DNA of 64,000 nt from Amycolatopsis sp. NBC_00345 (GTDB lineage Bacteria; Actinomycetota; Actinomycetes; Mycobacteriales; Pseudonocardiaceae): assembly GCF_036116635.1 (NCBI RefSeq), contig NZ_CP107995.1:7626001-7690000 (forward strand), written 5' to 3'. Position 1 is the stretch's first letter; every line of letters begins with the position of its first letter. Of this stretch, positions 1 through 7,699 are shown in pieces. Below the pieces are notes generated by a model. That model saw only the letters and a program-made list of their open reading frames with translations, had not been told where the DNA came from and made no database searches. The translations under genes and the position numbers were made by a program.

Positions 1-624
1 GTACGGCGAATCCAGGTCCTGCGCGGCGAAGGCGACCTCGTTGGTCTTGCCCGCGTCGCCGTTGTCGCCGATGGAGTACCAGAGCGTGCCGTCGGCCGCG
101 GGGATCACGGTGTCGACGCCATGGATGTACCACTGGCTGCCCGGCAGGTCGAAGATCACCTGCTCCTCGGCGAGCCCGGCGGGGTGGCCGGCCCGGTCGA
201 GGGTCACGGTGAACCGGGCGGCGCGCTGGATGTACGTGCCGTTCCCGGTGCTGACCGAGCGGTTCAGGTAGATGTGGTGCGTGGTGGCGTAGTCCGGGGC
301 GAGCGCGATGCTCGTGAGCCCGATGTCGCCCTGCGACTCGACGGTGAAGGTCGCGATCTGCACCGGCGTGCCCGTGCCGTTCGGCGGCACCCAGTTGACG
401 ATGCCGGACTTGCCGAGCGCCAGCACGCTGTCGTCCGGCAGCCAGGCGAAGTCGGTGAACTGGTAGGCCGCCAGCCCGACCGGAATGTCCCGGAGGACGA
501 ACCCCGGCGGCAGTGACGGCGCGCCCGCGTCCGCGGCGGCCGGCGTGGCCGCCACCGCCACGGGCACCAGCGCGAAGGCCGTCATAGCGGCCACTAACAA
601 CGTACGAAGCTTTCCCCAGGCCAC
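1..624 (-). CDS. PQQ-dependent sugar dehydrogenase-like secreted protein (partial, C-terminus outside window)
   Basis: The reverse strand is open from a GTG at 624 to the window edge (208 codons). The GTG has a purine-rich stretch (GGAAGGGGG) about seven bases upstream. The N-terminus is a Sec signal peptide (KLRT, a hydrophobic stretch, then AATPAAADAG). The mature part has beta-propeller style segments such as FAWLPDDSVLALGKSG, SIALAPDYATTHHIYL and GTLWYSIGDNGDAG, and the visible part ends in QDLDSPY. These match the glucose/sorbosone dehydrogenase (six-bladed propeller) family, whose members oxidise sugars with PQQ outside the membrane. I see no PQQ or Ca ligands because that part lies outside the window, so enzymatic activity is inferred. 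Another NHL/propeller protein is possible. Confidence 0.7.
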   Translation of the reverse strand, partial: MAWGKLRTLLVAAMTAFALVPVAVAATPAAADAGAPSLPPGFVLRDIPVGLAAYQFTDFAWLPDDSVLALGKSGIVNWVPPNGTGTPVQIATFTVESQGDIGLTSIALAPDYATTHHIYLNRSVSTGNGTYIQRAARFTVTLDRAGHPAGLAEEQVIFDLPGSQWYIHGVDTVIPAADGTLWYSIGDNGDAGKTNEVAFAAQDLDSPY

Positions 625-722
625 GGTGGCCCCCTTCCCCAAGTGCTCGCTTATCGCCTGGGAAGGGGGTCTTAGTTGCCACGATCGGGTGAACTTTACC
701 CGAACGTGACACTAAGGGTGGT

Positions 723-1361
723 TTACGGAACGACCTGGACGACGTCACCGACGGCCAGGGTGTTGAAGAACTTCAGCGAGGACGTCGCCGACAGGTGCAC
801 GCAGCCGTGCGAGTACGCCTTGAGGCTGCCGGTGTGGAAGGCGTCGCCCGGGTAGAAGAAGACCGAGTTGGGCATCTTCGCGTTGTCGAACTCGCGGCTG
901 TAGTGCATCTTCTCCTTCGACAGGACGTGGAACGTGCCTGCCGGAGTGGGATTGGCCTTCTGGCCGGGAAGCATCGAGACCGGCCCGTAGACGACGTTGC
1001 CGTCCTCCAGCAGCCACGCGCGGTGCGCGGACAGGTCGACGCACGCGCTGGTGCCGCTGGCCGCCGCGGCCTTCGCGCACGGCACGTTCGCGGTGCTCGC
1101 CGCCGGCTTCGGCTTGGGCTTGGGCGGGGCCGGCTTGGTGGTCGGCGCGGTCTTGGACGTGCTCGCCGGGCTCGACGGCGTGGTCACCGGGCTGCTCGTG
1201 GCCGGAGCCGGGGTCGTGGTGGCCGCGGTCGTCGGCGAGCCACCTCCCGCGGCCACGGCGCCGCCGCCGGCCGTGGACCCCGCTTCGGACGAGCCGCCGG
1301 AACACGCGGCCAGCGCGAACGCACTGGCCACCACCACCGCACCCACCAAAATCCTCTTCAC
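723..1361 (-). CDS. L,D-transpeptidase (YkuD family) lipoprotein
   Basis: A 212-residue lipoprotein. I chose the GTG at 1361 because translation then begins KRILVGAVVVASAFALAAC, a signal peptide with lipobox LAAC and lipidated Cys at residue 20; the open frame runs 26 codons further upstream without purpose. Residues 21-90 are a Thr/Pro/Ser/Lys-rich linker. The C-terminal half is a YkuD domain ending in the active-site block HTGSLKAYSHGCVHLS, with nucleophile Cys187. The family forms 3-3 cross-links in peptidoglycan or anchors proteins to it, so the protein should act on the outer face of the membrane. It reads towards the propeller gene but is separated from it by about 100 bp. Confidence 0.9.
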   Translation of the reverse strand: MKRILVGAVVVASAFALAACSGGSSEAGSTAGGGAVAAGGGSPTTAATTTPAPATSSPVTTPSSPASTSKTAPTTKPAPPKPKPKPAASTANVPCAKAAAASGTSACVDLSAHRAWLLEDGNVVYGPVSMLPGQKANPTPAGTFHVLSKEKMHYSREFDNAKMPNSVFFYPGDAFHTGSLKAYSHGCVHLSATSSLKFFNTLAVGDVVQVVP

Positions 1362-1608
1362 GATCCGGCACCCCCACGAGGTTTCATCAGGTCGAACGTG
1401 GTCCAGTCGACCCTGTCTACCGGGAAAGACGACCATCACCCACCGGCGGTTGCGACCGGAAGGTCACGATCAGGTAGATAACCCCCCGTACGGGTGAAGG
1501 GTCCACCCGTGGATGGAGCAATGGATCCACCCGGGACCCGCCTGTGCGCCGACGAGATCCGGGCCCGTTCGGCCGACTCTGGAGGGACCACGGAAACAAG
1601 GAGTCCCG

Positions 1609-2115
1609 ATGAACCCGGCCACTGTCCTCCTCTACCTCGCGATCGCGGCGCTGGTCTTCTACCGCGTGATCTACCGCCAGCTGCGCGGCACGCTGCTCAG
1701 CCGCAAGGGGCTGCTGCTGATGCCGGTGATCCTGGTGGTCATCGGCTTCTTCACCGCGATCCAGGCCGCTCCGCAAGCGAGCGGCGGCGAGCTGGCGCTG
1801 CTCGGGGTCGACATCGTGGTGCTGGGCGCGCTCGGAGCGCTGCGCAGCGCGACCACCACGCTCACCCGCCGCGGCGACACGACGTTCCAGAAGGGCTCGG
1901 CCCTCACGCTGGTGCTGTGGCTCGCGACGATCGGCGTCCGCGTCGGCTTCGGCTTCCTCGGCGGGGCGCTGGGCGTGAGCGGGGCGCTGACGTCGTCGAC
2001 GATCATGCTCACCCTCGGCATCAGCATCGGCGTGCAGAACGCGCTGACCTACCTGCGGATCCAGCGGCTCGGCCTGCCGCTGGCCGAGCAGGACCGCCGG
2101 ACCGCCCGCGTCTAG
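1609..2115 (+). CDS. Polytopic membrane protein (DUF1453/CcdC-like)
   Basis: A 168-residue protein. The ATG at 1609 is preceded by AAGGAG at the right distance, so the longer open frame from 1513 is not the start. It has about four or five hydrophobic segments: an N-terminal helix (ATVLLYLAIAALVFYRVIY), then LLLMPVILVVIGFFTAI, ELALLGVDIVVLGALGAL, ALTLVLWLATIGVRVGF and a C-terminal one before LRIQRLGLPLAEQ. The organisation resembles the DUF1453/CcdC-like membrane family, whose function is not established. It stands alone between convergent and divergent neighbours. The family name is my recollection of the pattern; the membrane prediction is secure. Confidence 0.6.
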   Translation: MNPATVLLYLAIAALVFYRVIYRQLRGTLLSRKGLLLMPVILVVIGFFTAIQAAPQASGGELALLGVDIVVLGALGALRSATTTLTRRGDTTFQKGSALTLVLWLATIGVRVGFGFLGGALGVSGALTSSTIMLTLGISIGVQNALTYLRIQRLGLPLAEQDRRTARV

Positions 2116-2149
2116 GCGGATGTCTGGGTGGATGTCCGGGTGGATGCGG

Positions 2150-3040
2150 TCAGGACGGCATCCGGCCGACCATCCGCGCGTACATCCGGGCCGGGCTCGG
2201 CACGGTCGCCGGGTGGAGGAAACCGGGCAGCGGCGGCAGGTCACGGACGAACGGCGTGAGGCGCGCGTACAGCACGTCCGCGCCGGCCGGCCGTTCTTCG
2301 GGGTCCTTCGCCAGCGTCGAGGCGAGCACGGCGTTCAGCGCGGCCGGCACGCCGAGCACGGCCGGCGGAGCGTCCTTCACCTGCTTGTCGAAGACCGCGT
2401 ACGCAGTGGGGCCGGTGAAGAGCTGGTAGCCGGTGAGCATCTCGTGCAGTACACAGCCCAGCGCGTACAGATCGCTTCGCGGCTCCGCGAGCCCGCGCTG
2501 GATCTGCTCCGGCGCCATGTAGGACGGCGTACCCAGCAGCTGCCCAGCGCGCGTGAAGCGGGCGACGTCGGCTTCACGCAGTACAGCCAAACCGAAGTCC
2601 ATCACCTTCACGCTGCCGTCGGGGCAGAGCATGAGGTTGGCCGGTTTGAGGTCGCGGTGGCACACCGAACGCGTGTGCGCCGCGGACAGCACGGCGGCGG
2701 CCTGGGCCGCGATCGCCGCCGCCCACGGGACCGGCAGCGGGCCGTGCTCGGCCAGCAGATCGGCCACCGTCACCCCCTCGACGAACTGCATGACCTGGAA
2801 CAACCGGTCGTCGTGAGTGCCGAAGTCGTACAGCGCCGGGACGCCCGCGTGGTCGAGCGTCGCGAGGATCCGGGCTTCGCGCGCGAAGCGTTCTTCAAGC
2901 TCTTCGTCGCGCCCCGGCAGCCGTAGCAGCTTGATCGCGACGCGCCGGCCGAGCCGCCGGTCGTGCCCGCGGTGCACGGCCCCCATCCCGCCGCGGCCCA
3001 GCGGCAGCTCGTCGACCTCATAACGATCGGCGATGAGCAT
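2150..3040 (-). CDS. Soluble Ser/Thr protein kinase (PknB-type, no membrane segment)
   Basis: A 296-residue Hanks-type kinase. The ATG at 3040 has GAGGGGA directly upstream and lies 26 bp after the stop of the DNA methylase gene, so the two form an operon. Landmarks in order: glycine loop GRGGMG (residues 15-20), VAIK with the ATP-binding Lys37, catalytic loop HRDLKPANLM (near 125), DFG in MDFGLAVL, activation loop and GTPSYMAPE, then the C-lobe. The protein ends about 30 residues after the kinase fold with no transmembrane helix, PASTA or other sensor domain, unlike housekeeping PknA/B. The neighbouring PP2C phosphatase is a plausible opposing enzyme and the methylase a plausible substrate; both are inference. 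Confidence 0.9.
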   Translation of the reverse strand: MLIADRYEVDELPLGRGGMGAVHRGHDRRLGRRVAIKLLRLPGRDEELEERFAREARILATLDHAGVPALYDFGTHDDRLFQVMQFVEGVTVADLLAEHGPLPVPWAAAIAAQAAAVLSAAHTRSVCHRDLKPANLMLCPDGSVKVMDFGLAVLREADVARFTRAGQLLGTPSYMAPEQIQRGLAEPRSDLYALGCVLHEMLTGYQLFTGPTAYAVFDKQVKDAPPAVLGVPAALNAVLASTLAKDPEERPAGADVLYARLTPFVRDLPPLPGFLHPATVPSPARMYARMVGRMPS

Positions 3041-3065
3041 GGGTCCCCTCACAGCGTCGCGGCAC

Positions 3066-4832
3066 TCACCCGGCACCGGGCCGCAGCCGTCCTTCGGCAA
3101 GCGCGGCAAAGCCTAGCCGGACCAGGTCACGGCCGATTTCCGCCGTCGTCCGCAGCGCCCGGTCGAACTCCGCGAGCGCGCGGAACGCGGCCCCGTACGC
3201 CCGCTGAGTCTCGAGCGGGTACCGCGGCACCTTGAGCCGGCGCGCGTCGATGCGAGTGGAGGCGCTGTGCACGGGAAAGTCGGCGGCGCGCAGGCAGCCG
3301 GCCAGGAACTCGGCGTCGAGCCGCCGGGGGTCCACGCGGTAGAGCGAAAGCGACGGGCCCAGCCGCACCGGTTGTCCGTTGTGGACACCGACGGCGCCGG
3401 TGACGGACGCGACGACGTCACCCCGGTGTGCCGTCACGGCCGCCTCATCGGGCGCTGCGCGGCCGGTGGGCGGGCCGCCGGCCAGCACATCGTCGGCGGT
3501 GAGCAGCGGCTCGTCCCCATCGGCGGTGCGCGGCGGGGCGTGCCACACCTGGAGCGCGCCGGACTTCACCAGCTCGCCGACGGTGGTGTACACGAGTTCT
3601 TCGGCGGCCGGCTCCAGCGGTGGCAGCCGGAGCCCGGCGTTGTCGAAAAGCTGTTGTGCGGCAAGGAAAGCCTGGCCCGAGTCCTCACGCGCGGTGCGGC
3701 GCAGCGCGGGCGTGAGGTCAACGTCGTCGTCGAGCAGGTCGATGATCCGCTCGCCGGTGGCCTCCGGTCTCTCGAGATACGCGCGCCACCGCGGTTCGAC
3801 CTCGGCGACGTCGGCCTCGGCGATCAGCGCGGTGCCGGGCGGGCGCTCCCCGGGCACCGGGCGCGTGAGCAGCCACAGGTCAGGGCCGCCGGACGCGAAG
3901 GTGACCACCGCGCGCAGCGCGCCGGCCCGCAGCAGGTTCGCGCGGATCCGCTTGCCGCTGCGCCGTCCCGCGGCGGCGCCGGGCATCAGGATCGCGACCG
4001 CGCCGCCCGGCTTCGCGTGCGCCAGGCAGTGCTGGACCCACGCCAGCTCGGATTCACCGCGCGGCGGCAGGCCGTACTCCCAGCGCGCGTCGCCGATCAG
4101 CTCTTCCTGGCCCCACGCACGTTCGTTGAACGGCGGGTCGCACAGCACGACGTCGGCCTCCTGACCGGCGAAGGCGTCCTCCCGGAGCGCGTCGGTGGCG
4201 TGGACTTCGGTGTCGACCCCACGCAGCTGTAGCCGGAGGGCGGCGATCTTCGCGGTGGTGACGTCACTGTCCTGGCCACGCGCGCTCTTCGCGCCGCTGG
4301 CCAGCAGCAGAGAGCCGAAGCCGCACGCGGGGTCCAGCACGGTGGTCCCCCTCGCGCCGGTGAGCCGGACCATCAGGTCGGCGTACTCGGGCGGCGTCGG
4401 CGAGAGACGGCGGGAGTGGGCCTCGAAGTAGCGCTCGCAGAGCTGCTCGAACGTCCACGCCGCGCCCTTGTCCACGGCCAGCCGGGTCAGCATCGCTCGC
4501 AGATCGGGGTCGTCATCGGCCCGCGGCCCGGGGTGCGCCAGGTACGCTCCGGCGGCGGCGACCCTGGCCCCCAGCTCCAGGTCGTCGCCGAGGGCACGCA
4601 GCTGCTGCCACGCGCGGTCGATCGGGGCGAGCTCGAACGGGCGGCCGCGGCCGCGTAACCAGGCCTGGACCTCGGGCAGGGAGAACAGCGGGCTGGAAGC
4701 GGTGCCGCCCACCGGCCGGGGGAAGTCGCCGTGGCGGCGCCGCCAGTTGCTCACCGCGGCCCGGCGCACACCCGCCAGCCGGGCGATGTCAGCGGCGCTG
4801 ACAGCCGCGTCGTCTTCCATGGCCAGCACCAT
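3066..4832 (-). CDS. N6-adenine DNA methyltransferase with N-terminal HTH (type I HsdM-like)
   Basis: A 588-residue protein. Residues about 10-60 form a helix-turn-helix (VSAADIARLAGVRRAAVSNW) followed by a MerR/phage-like PEVQAWLRGRG segment. Residues 140-330 are an N6-MTase core with SAM motif I LDPACGFGS (near 166) and catalytic motif IV DPPF (near 232). The last 200 residues include a specificity-like stretch (KVPRYPLETQRAYGAAFRALAEF) as in HsdS or PglX tails. The reaction would be adenine methylation in DNA. No HsdR or other endonuclease lies nearby. It is first in an operon with the kinase and divergent from PP2C. No clear ribosome-binding site precedes either Met at 4832 or 4820, so a leaderless mRNA is possible. 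Confidence 0.85.
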   Translation of the reverse strand: MVLAMEDDAAVSAADIARLAGVRRAAVSNWRRRHGDFPRPVGGTASSPLFSLPEVQAWLRGRGRPFELAPIDRAWQQLRALGDDLELGARVAAAGAYLAHPGPRADDDPDLRAMLTRLAVDKGAAWTFEQLCERYFEAHSRRLSPTPPEYADLMVRLTGARGTTVLDPACGFGSLLLASGAKSARGQDSDVTTAKIAALRLQLRGVDTEVHATDALREDAFAGQEADVVLCDPPFNERAWGQEELIGDARWEYGLPPRGESELAWVQHCLAHAKPGGAVAILMPGAAAGRRSGKRIRANLLRAGALRAVVTFASGGPDLWLLTRPVPGERPPGTALIAEADVAEVEPRWRAYLERPEATGERIIDLLDDDVDLTPALRRTAREDSGQAFLAAQQLFDNAGLRLPPLEPAAEELVYTTVGELVKSGALQVWHAPPRTADGDEPLLTADDVLAGGPPTGRAAPDEAAVTAHRGDVVASVTGAVGVHNGQPVRLGPSLSLYRVDPRRLDAEFLAGCLRAADFPVHSASTRIDARRLKVPRYPLETQRAYGAAFRALAEFDRALRTTAEIGRDLVRLGFAALAEGRLRPGAG

Positions 4833-4897
4833 AGCTGATGACTGCGGTTTCCATCGTTTTGCTTGTTAACTCAATCAACCAATGGTTTTATGGAGTC
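4833..4897. promoter_or_regulatory. Divergent promoter/operator between methylase-kinase operon and PP2C
   Basis: A 65-bp AT-rich gap between divergent genes, in sharp contrast to the GC-rich surroundings. It contains the palindrome AACCA-A-TGGTT (4878-4888) and a GTTAAC hexamer at about 4865, with a second GTTAAC just inside the phosphatase start. Both transcription units must start here, so one regulator could control kinase, methylase and phosphatase together. The promoter role follows from geometry; the operator is inferred. Confidence 0.5.
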
Positions 4898-5650
4898 ATG
4901 GTTAACGAGCAATCCCGGTTCACCCTGCGGTACGCCGCGGGCTCCGACACCGGGCGACGACGCCGGATCAACGAGGATTCCGTCTACGCCAGCGGGCGCC
5001 TGCTCGCCGTCGCCGACGGTATCGGTGGTCAGCCCCACGGTGAAGTGGCCAGCGCGACGGCGGTCGGGGTGCTCGCGAGCCTGGACACGGAGCTGGGCTC
5101 ACTCGACCTGACCTCGCTCGACCTCGGCGCCACCCTCGCCGACGGCGTGCGGCGCATCGACGAGCGGCTCGGCGAGGTCGCGGAGGCCGACCCGGCCACC
5201 CACGGCATGGGCACCACCCTGACCGCCCTGCTGTTCGACGGCGTCCACTTCGCCGCCGCCCACATCGGCGACTCGCGCGGCTACCTCCTGCGCGACGGCG
5301 ACCTGCACCGGCTCACCCACGACCACACCCTCGTCCAGGCACTGGTCGAGGACGGCCGCATCTCCCAGGCCGACGCGGCCGACCACCCGCGCCGCTCGCT
5401 GCTCATGAAGGCCTTGCTGAGCACCGGATCGGGCGAACCGGACGTCTGGACGTTCACCCCGCACCCGGGCGACCGCTACCTGCTGTGCTCCGACGGCCTC
5501 ACCGCCGGCGCCGACGAGCCGTCCATCCGCGACGTCCTGGAGGCCGGCACCCCCGCCGAGGTCGTCCCGGCCCTCATCGCACTGGCCAACGAAGGCGGCG
5601 GCCCGGACAACATCACCGTCGTCGTCGCCGACGTCGCCGAGGCCGGGTAA
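4898..5650 (+). CDS. PP2C-family Ser/Thr protein phosphatase
   Basis: A 250-residue soluble PPM/PP2C phosphatase. The start is the ATG at 4898 behind GGAG; twenty upstream codons in frame belong to the promoter region. Conserved blocks: RINEDSVY (first metal Asp), LLAVADGIGG (DGIGG metal site), HGMGTTLTAL, AHIGDSRGYLL, DHTLVQALVEDG, LLCSDGLT and GGPDNITVVV, so all acidic metal ligands are present. Length matches bacterial PstP/PrpC catalytic domains without a membrane anchor. The family removes phosphate from Ser/Thr using Mn or Mg. It is divergent from the methylase-kinase operon across 65 bp, which suggests it reverses that kinase's action. Confidence 0.9.
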   Translation: MVNEQSRFTLRYAAGSDTGRRRRINEDSVYASGRLLAVADGIGGQPHGEVASATAVGVLASLDTELGSLDLTSLDLGATLADGVRRIDERLGEVAEADPATHGMGTTLTALLFDGVHFAAAHIGDSRGYLLRDGDLHRLTHDHTLVQALVEDGRISQADAADHPRRSLLMKALLSTGSGEPDVWTFTPHPGDRYLLCSDGLTAGADEPSIRDVLEAGTPAEVVPALIALANEGGGPDNITVVVADVAEAG

Positions 5651-5704
5651 CCCCGGCCGGACCACCTTCCAGGCGGTTACACCCCATCCGGTACCCTTCT
5701 CCAC

Positions 5705-5789
5705 GGAGGATTGGCCGAGCGGCCTAAGGCGCACGCTTGGAAAGCGTGTTGGGTTCACGCCCTCGCAGGTTCGAATCCTGTATCCTCCG
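5705..5789 (+). tRNA. tRNA-Ser (anticodon GGA)
   Basis: A class II tRNA of 85 nt. Acceptor arm GGAGGAT (5705-5711) pairs with ATCCTCC (5782-5788). The anticodon stem CACGC/GCGTG encloses loop TTGGAAA with anticodon GGA at 5739-5741, followed by a long variable arm and T-loop TTCGAAT. CCA is not encoded. Its 3' part (from 5736) recurs at 10775, so this tRNA is the insertion site of the island. Base 5781 is T, giving a G-U pair in the T-stem, where the displaced copy has C; the present 3' half was therefore probably supplied by the element. Confidence 0.95.
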
Positions 5790-5790
5790 C
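5736..5790. repeat. Attachment site, left copy (55-bp direct repeat in the tRNA-Ser 3' half)
   Basis: From the anticodon loop to one base past the tRNA end, the sequence matches 10775-10829 at 54 of 55 positions (T at 5781 against C at 10820). This is the footprint of tyrosine-recombinase integration into a tRNA gene: the element brings a replacement 3' half and pushes the original to its far end. Confidence 0.9.
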
Positions 5791-5803
5791 CGCATTACCA
5801 GGC

Positions 5804-5842
5804 AAAACGCCGGGTGCCCCACTTCGGGGCACCCGGCGTTTT
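5804..5842. terminator. Bidirectional terminator after tRNA-Ser and integrase remnant
   Basis: A perfect hairpin with 17-nt arms (AAAACGCCGGGTGCCCC and its complement) around a five-base ACTTC loop. It has A-rich and T-rich flanks on either side, so it can stop both the tRNA on the plus strand and the integrase on the minus strand. Confidence 0.8.
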
Positions 5843-5848
5843 CCGTCT

Positions 5849-5870
5849 TAGTCTCAGCTCTAGTCTCATT
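5849..5870. repeat. Paired TAGTCTCA boxes, left end of island (putative integrase arm sites)
   Basis: TAGTCTCA at 5849-5856 and again at 5861-5868, followed by TT. The same arrangement recurs at 10661-10682 near the other end. In the circular form both pairs would flank the 55-bp core, 59 bp and 93 bp away, as expected of arm-type binding sites of a tyrosine integrase. The role is inferred. Confidence 0.55.
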
Positions 5871-5879
5871 TGCCCCTGG

Positions 5880-6414
5880 TCAGGCCACCTCCGGCGCCTC
5901 TTCGCCGTCGTCCGCCACGTCGTCCGGCGCTGCCCAGATCAGCCCGTCGACCCGGCCGGCTACGCCCCGGCGGATGCGGTCGGTCACGTGCTGGTAGCGC
6001 GCGGCCATGGCCGTGCTGGACCACCCCATGATGGACATGACGGTCCGCTCCGGGACCTCCAGCAGCAGGAGAACCGTCGCGGCGGTGTGCCGGGCGTCGT
6101 GAAGCCGCCGCTCTCCCACCTTGGCGTCGCGCAGCAGCTCCTTCCAGTGGTGGTAGTCGGTGTTGGGCACGAGCGGTTGACCGGTCGGCTTGGTGAAGAC
6201 GTAGCCGGTCTCCTCCCAAAGGTCGGCCGCCAAGGCGCGTTCCTGGGCCTGGGCCGCCTGGTGCCGCACCAGCAGCAGCGCGAGTTGCTTGGGCAGCCCT
6301 ATGTACCGCTTACCGGCCCGCGACTTCGTGGGCGCGGTCTCCCGCCGTGTCGAGACGCGCTGCGGGCAGTAGCCGGCGAACTTCCGGCCGGAGCCGGTTC
6401 CGTCGCACGCCGAC
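5880..6414 (-). pseudogene. Tyrosine site-specific integrase, N-terminally truncated
   Basis: The frame ends at 5880 with EEAPEVA and reads open back to about 6414. It has a CPQR zinc-knuckle-like segment, TKSRAGKRYIGLPKQL (the strand pair preceding the catalytic core), RRLHDARHTAATVLLLL (catalytic H-x-x-R region), VMSIMGWSSTAMAARYQHV (second His and nucleophile Tyr). This is the C-terminal catalytic half of an actinobacterial integrase, which usually has about 400 residues. The arm-binding and core-binding domains and part of the catalytic domain are missing. Upstream the sequence abruptly becomes a dehydrogenase fragment on the other strand. The enzyme should be inactive, leaving the island immobile unless helped in trans. 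Confidence 0.85.
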
Positions 6415-6417
6415 TCG

Positions 6418-6742
6418 AAACTTGGTCGACAAGGATTTCCTTGCAGCGATGGACGACGAAGCGCTTCTCATCAACGCCGGGCGCGGCAAGATCGTCGACA
6501 CCGATGCACTGGTGAGCGAAGTTTGTTCAGGGCGCCTGCGCGCAGCGCTTGACGTAACGGAGCCGGAGCCCCTTCCCGCAGATCATCCCCTGTGGAGCTG
6601 CAGATGCGTCATCATCAGCCCGCACTCCGCGAGGACGGCGCCGGGAACCAACGACCTTTGCTACGCCGTGGCCGCCGAACAGGTCAAGTCCTTCTTAACA
6701 GGAAAACACCCGTCGAACGCAGCTCGCAAATCTACAAAATGA
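6418..6742 (+). pseudogene. D-isomer-specific 2-hydroxyacid dehydrogenase, C-terminal fragment
   Basis: About 107 codons readable from NLVDKDFLAAMDDEALLI onward. It keeps the end of the NAD-binding domain of the PGDH/formate dehydrogenase-like family: NAGRGKIVDTDAL, then RLRAALDVTEPEPLPADHPLW with the catalytic Glu region, then ISPHSA with the catalytic His. The first two thirds (substrate domain and GxGxxG) are absent, and the 5' end abuts the truncated integrase. No start codon or ribosome-binding site belongs to it. It is most simply a remnant carried in by a deletion or recombination that joined two unrelated segments. Confidence 0.8.
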
Positions 6743-6746
6743 TAAA

Positions 6747-7697
6747 CTAGCCGACAACACCGTTCGCCTTAAGACTGCTTTTCCAGGTCAGGTATATAGC
6801 ATAATATCGCCTTAGTTTCACTTCTGCAGCATCAGTGAAATTTCCCGCATCAACCCCCCAGAAATCCCGCATAGCGGTCACAACAGCCCGACATACGTGC
6901 ACTGGCGTCGTTACAGCATTGACAATGAGCGACGGATCGGATCGCAGGTTGCCATCGCCAAAAGAATGGATGGTCAACCAGAACCCTGCATGAGTTGAAC
7001 CCGACCCTAGCGAGTAAGCGCCCGTCATTTCGGGCACCCACTTATTGGCGGCATCCGTGGCATTCATTTCAACATTAACTTGACTTCCCCCGGCAATATA
7101 CCCAACACTGCGAACTCGACCCTTTCTTTCAATGAACTCCATTCCCGCCCGTGACGCGAGAGCTTTCGCCTGATCACACTGCTTTACAGTATGCCCCAGC
7201 TCCCCCTTTTCGCCTGCAAATAAATTTGCCAGCTTATCTTGCTCTTCGAGCATGCCTATATACATTGCCGCAGCCCGCAATACTAAAGTTTCAGCACCAG
7301 CGCTGGAATCGGACAAGTAGCAAGCCTGAAGCCCCGACTCCAGGGCGACACGAGACAGCGAAAGAGGAGACCACAGCGGCATTGGCTCCTCAGAAAGAAC
7401 CCTACCGATCGCCGAAGCATGATCCAACATATGATGGACCGCCATTGTCGACATCATAACGCCCTGCTCGGCGATCTTGCGCAGGTAAGATCGCCGCTCA
7501 CGTGGAAATTCCATTATTCCACTATTGAGAGCAGAGGGGATTGTTCGATCAGTCTGATCGTGCAAACCTTTCATTGCAGACCCAAATTCCGACACGGTCC
7601 ACTCGATAAGTCGACGACCAGAGTCCACCAAGGCAACCGGAACGCCTAGATAATTAGAGCCCTTCATATAGTCATTAAGGTCGATATCTTCGCTCAT
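6747..7697 (-). CDS. Unknown island protein, downstream gene of a two-gene unit
   Basis: A 316-residue protein I do not recognise. It starts at the ATG at 7697, two bases after the stop of the upstream gene, so the pair is translationally coupled; a TTG at 7721 is a weaker alternative. It is predicted soluble and mostly helical, with motifs such as SALNSGIMEFPRERRSYLRK, MAVHHMLDHASAIGRVL, LSRVALESGLQACYLSD and GSTHAGFWLTIHSFGDG. GC is visibly lower than in flanking genes, with AT-ending codons common, which marks recent transfer. The length and the run of His/Glu-bearing helices would suit a metal or ligand-binding all-helical fold, but no catalytic signature is convincing. Confidence 0.75.
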   Translation of the reverse strand: MSEDIDLNDYMKGSNYLGVPVALVDSGRRLIEWTVSEFGSAMKGLHDQTDRTIPSALNSGIMEFPRERRSYLRKIAEQGVMMSTMAVHHMLDHASAIGRVLSEEPMPLWSPLSLSRVALESGLQACYLSDSSAGAETLVLRAAAMYIGMLEEQDKLANLFAGEKGELGHTVKQCDQAKALASRAGMEFIERKGRVRSVGYIAGGSQVNVEMNATDAANKWVPEMTGAYSLGSGSTHAGFWLTIHSFGDGNLRSDPSLIVNAVTTPVHVCRAVVTAMRDFWGVDAGNFTDAAEVKLRRYYAIYLTWKSSLKANGVVG

Positions 7698-7699
7698 GG

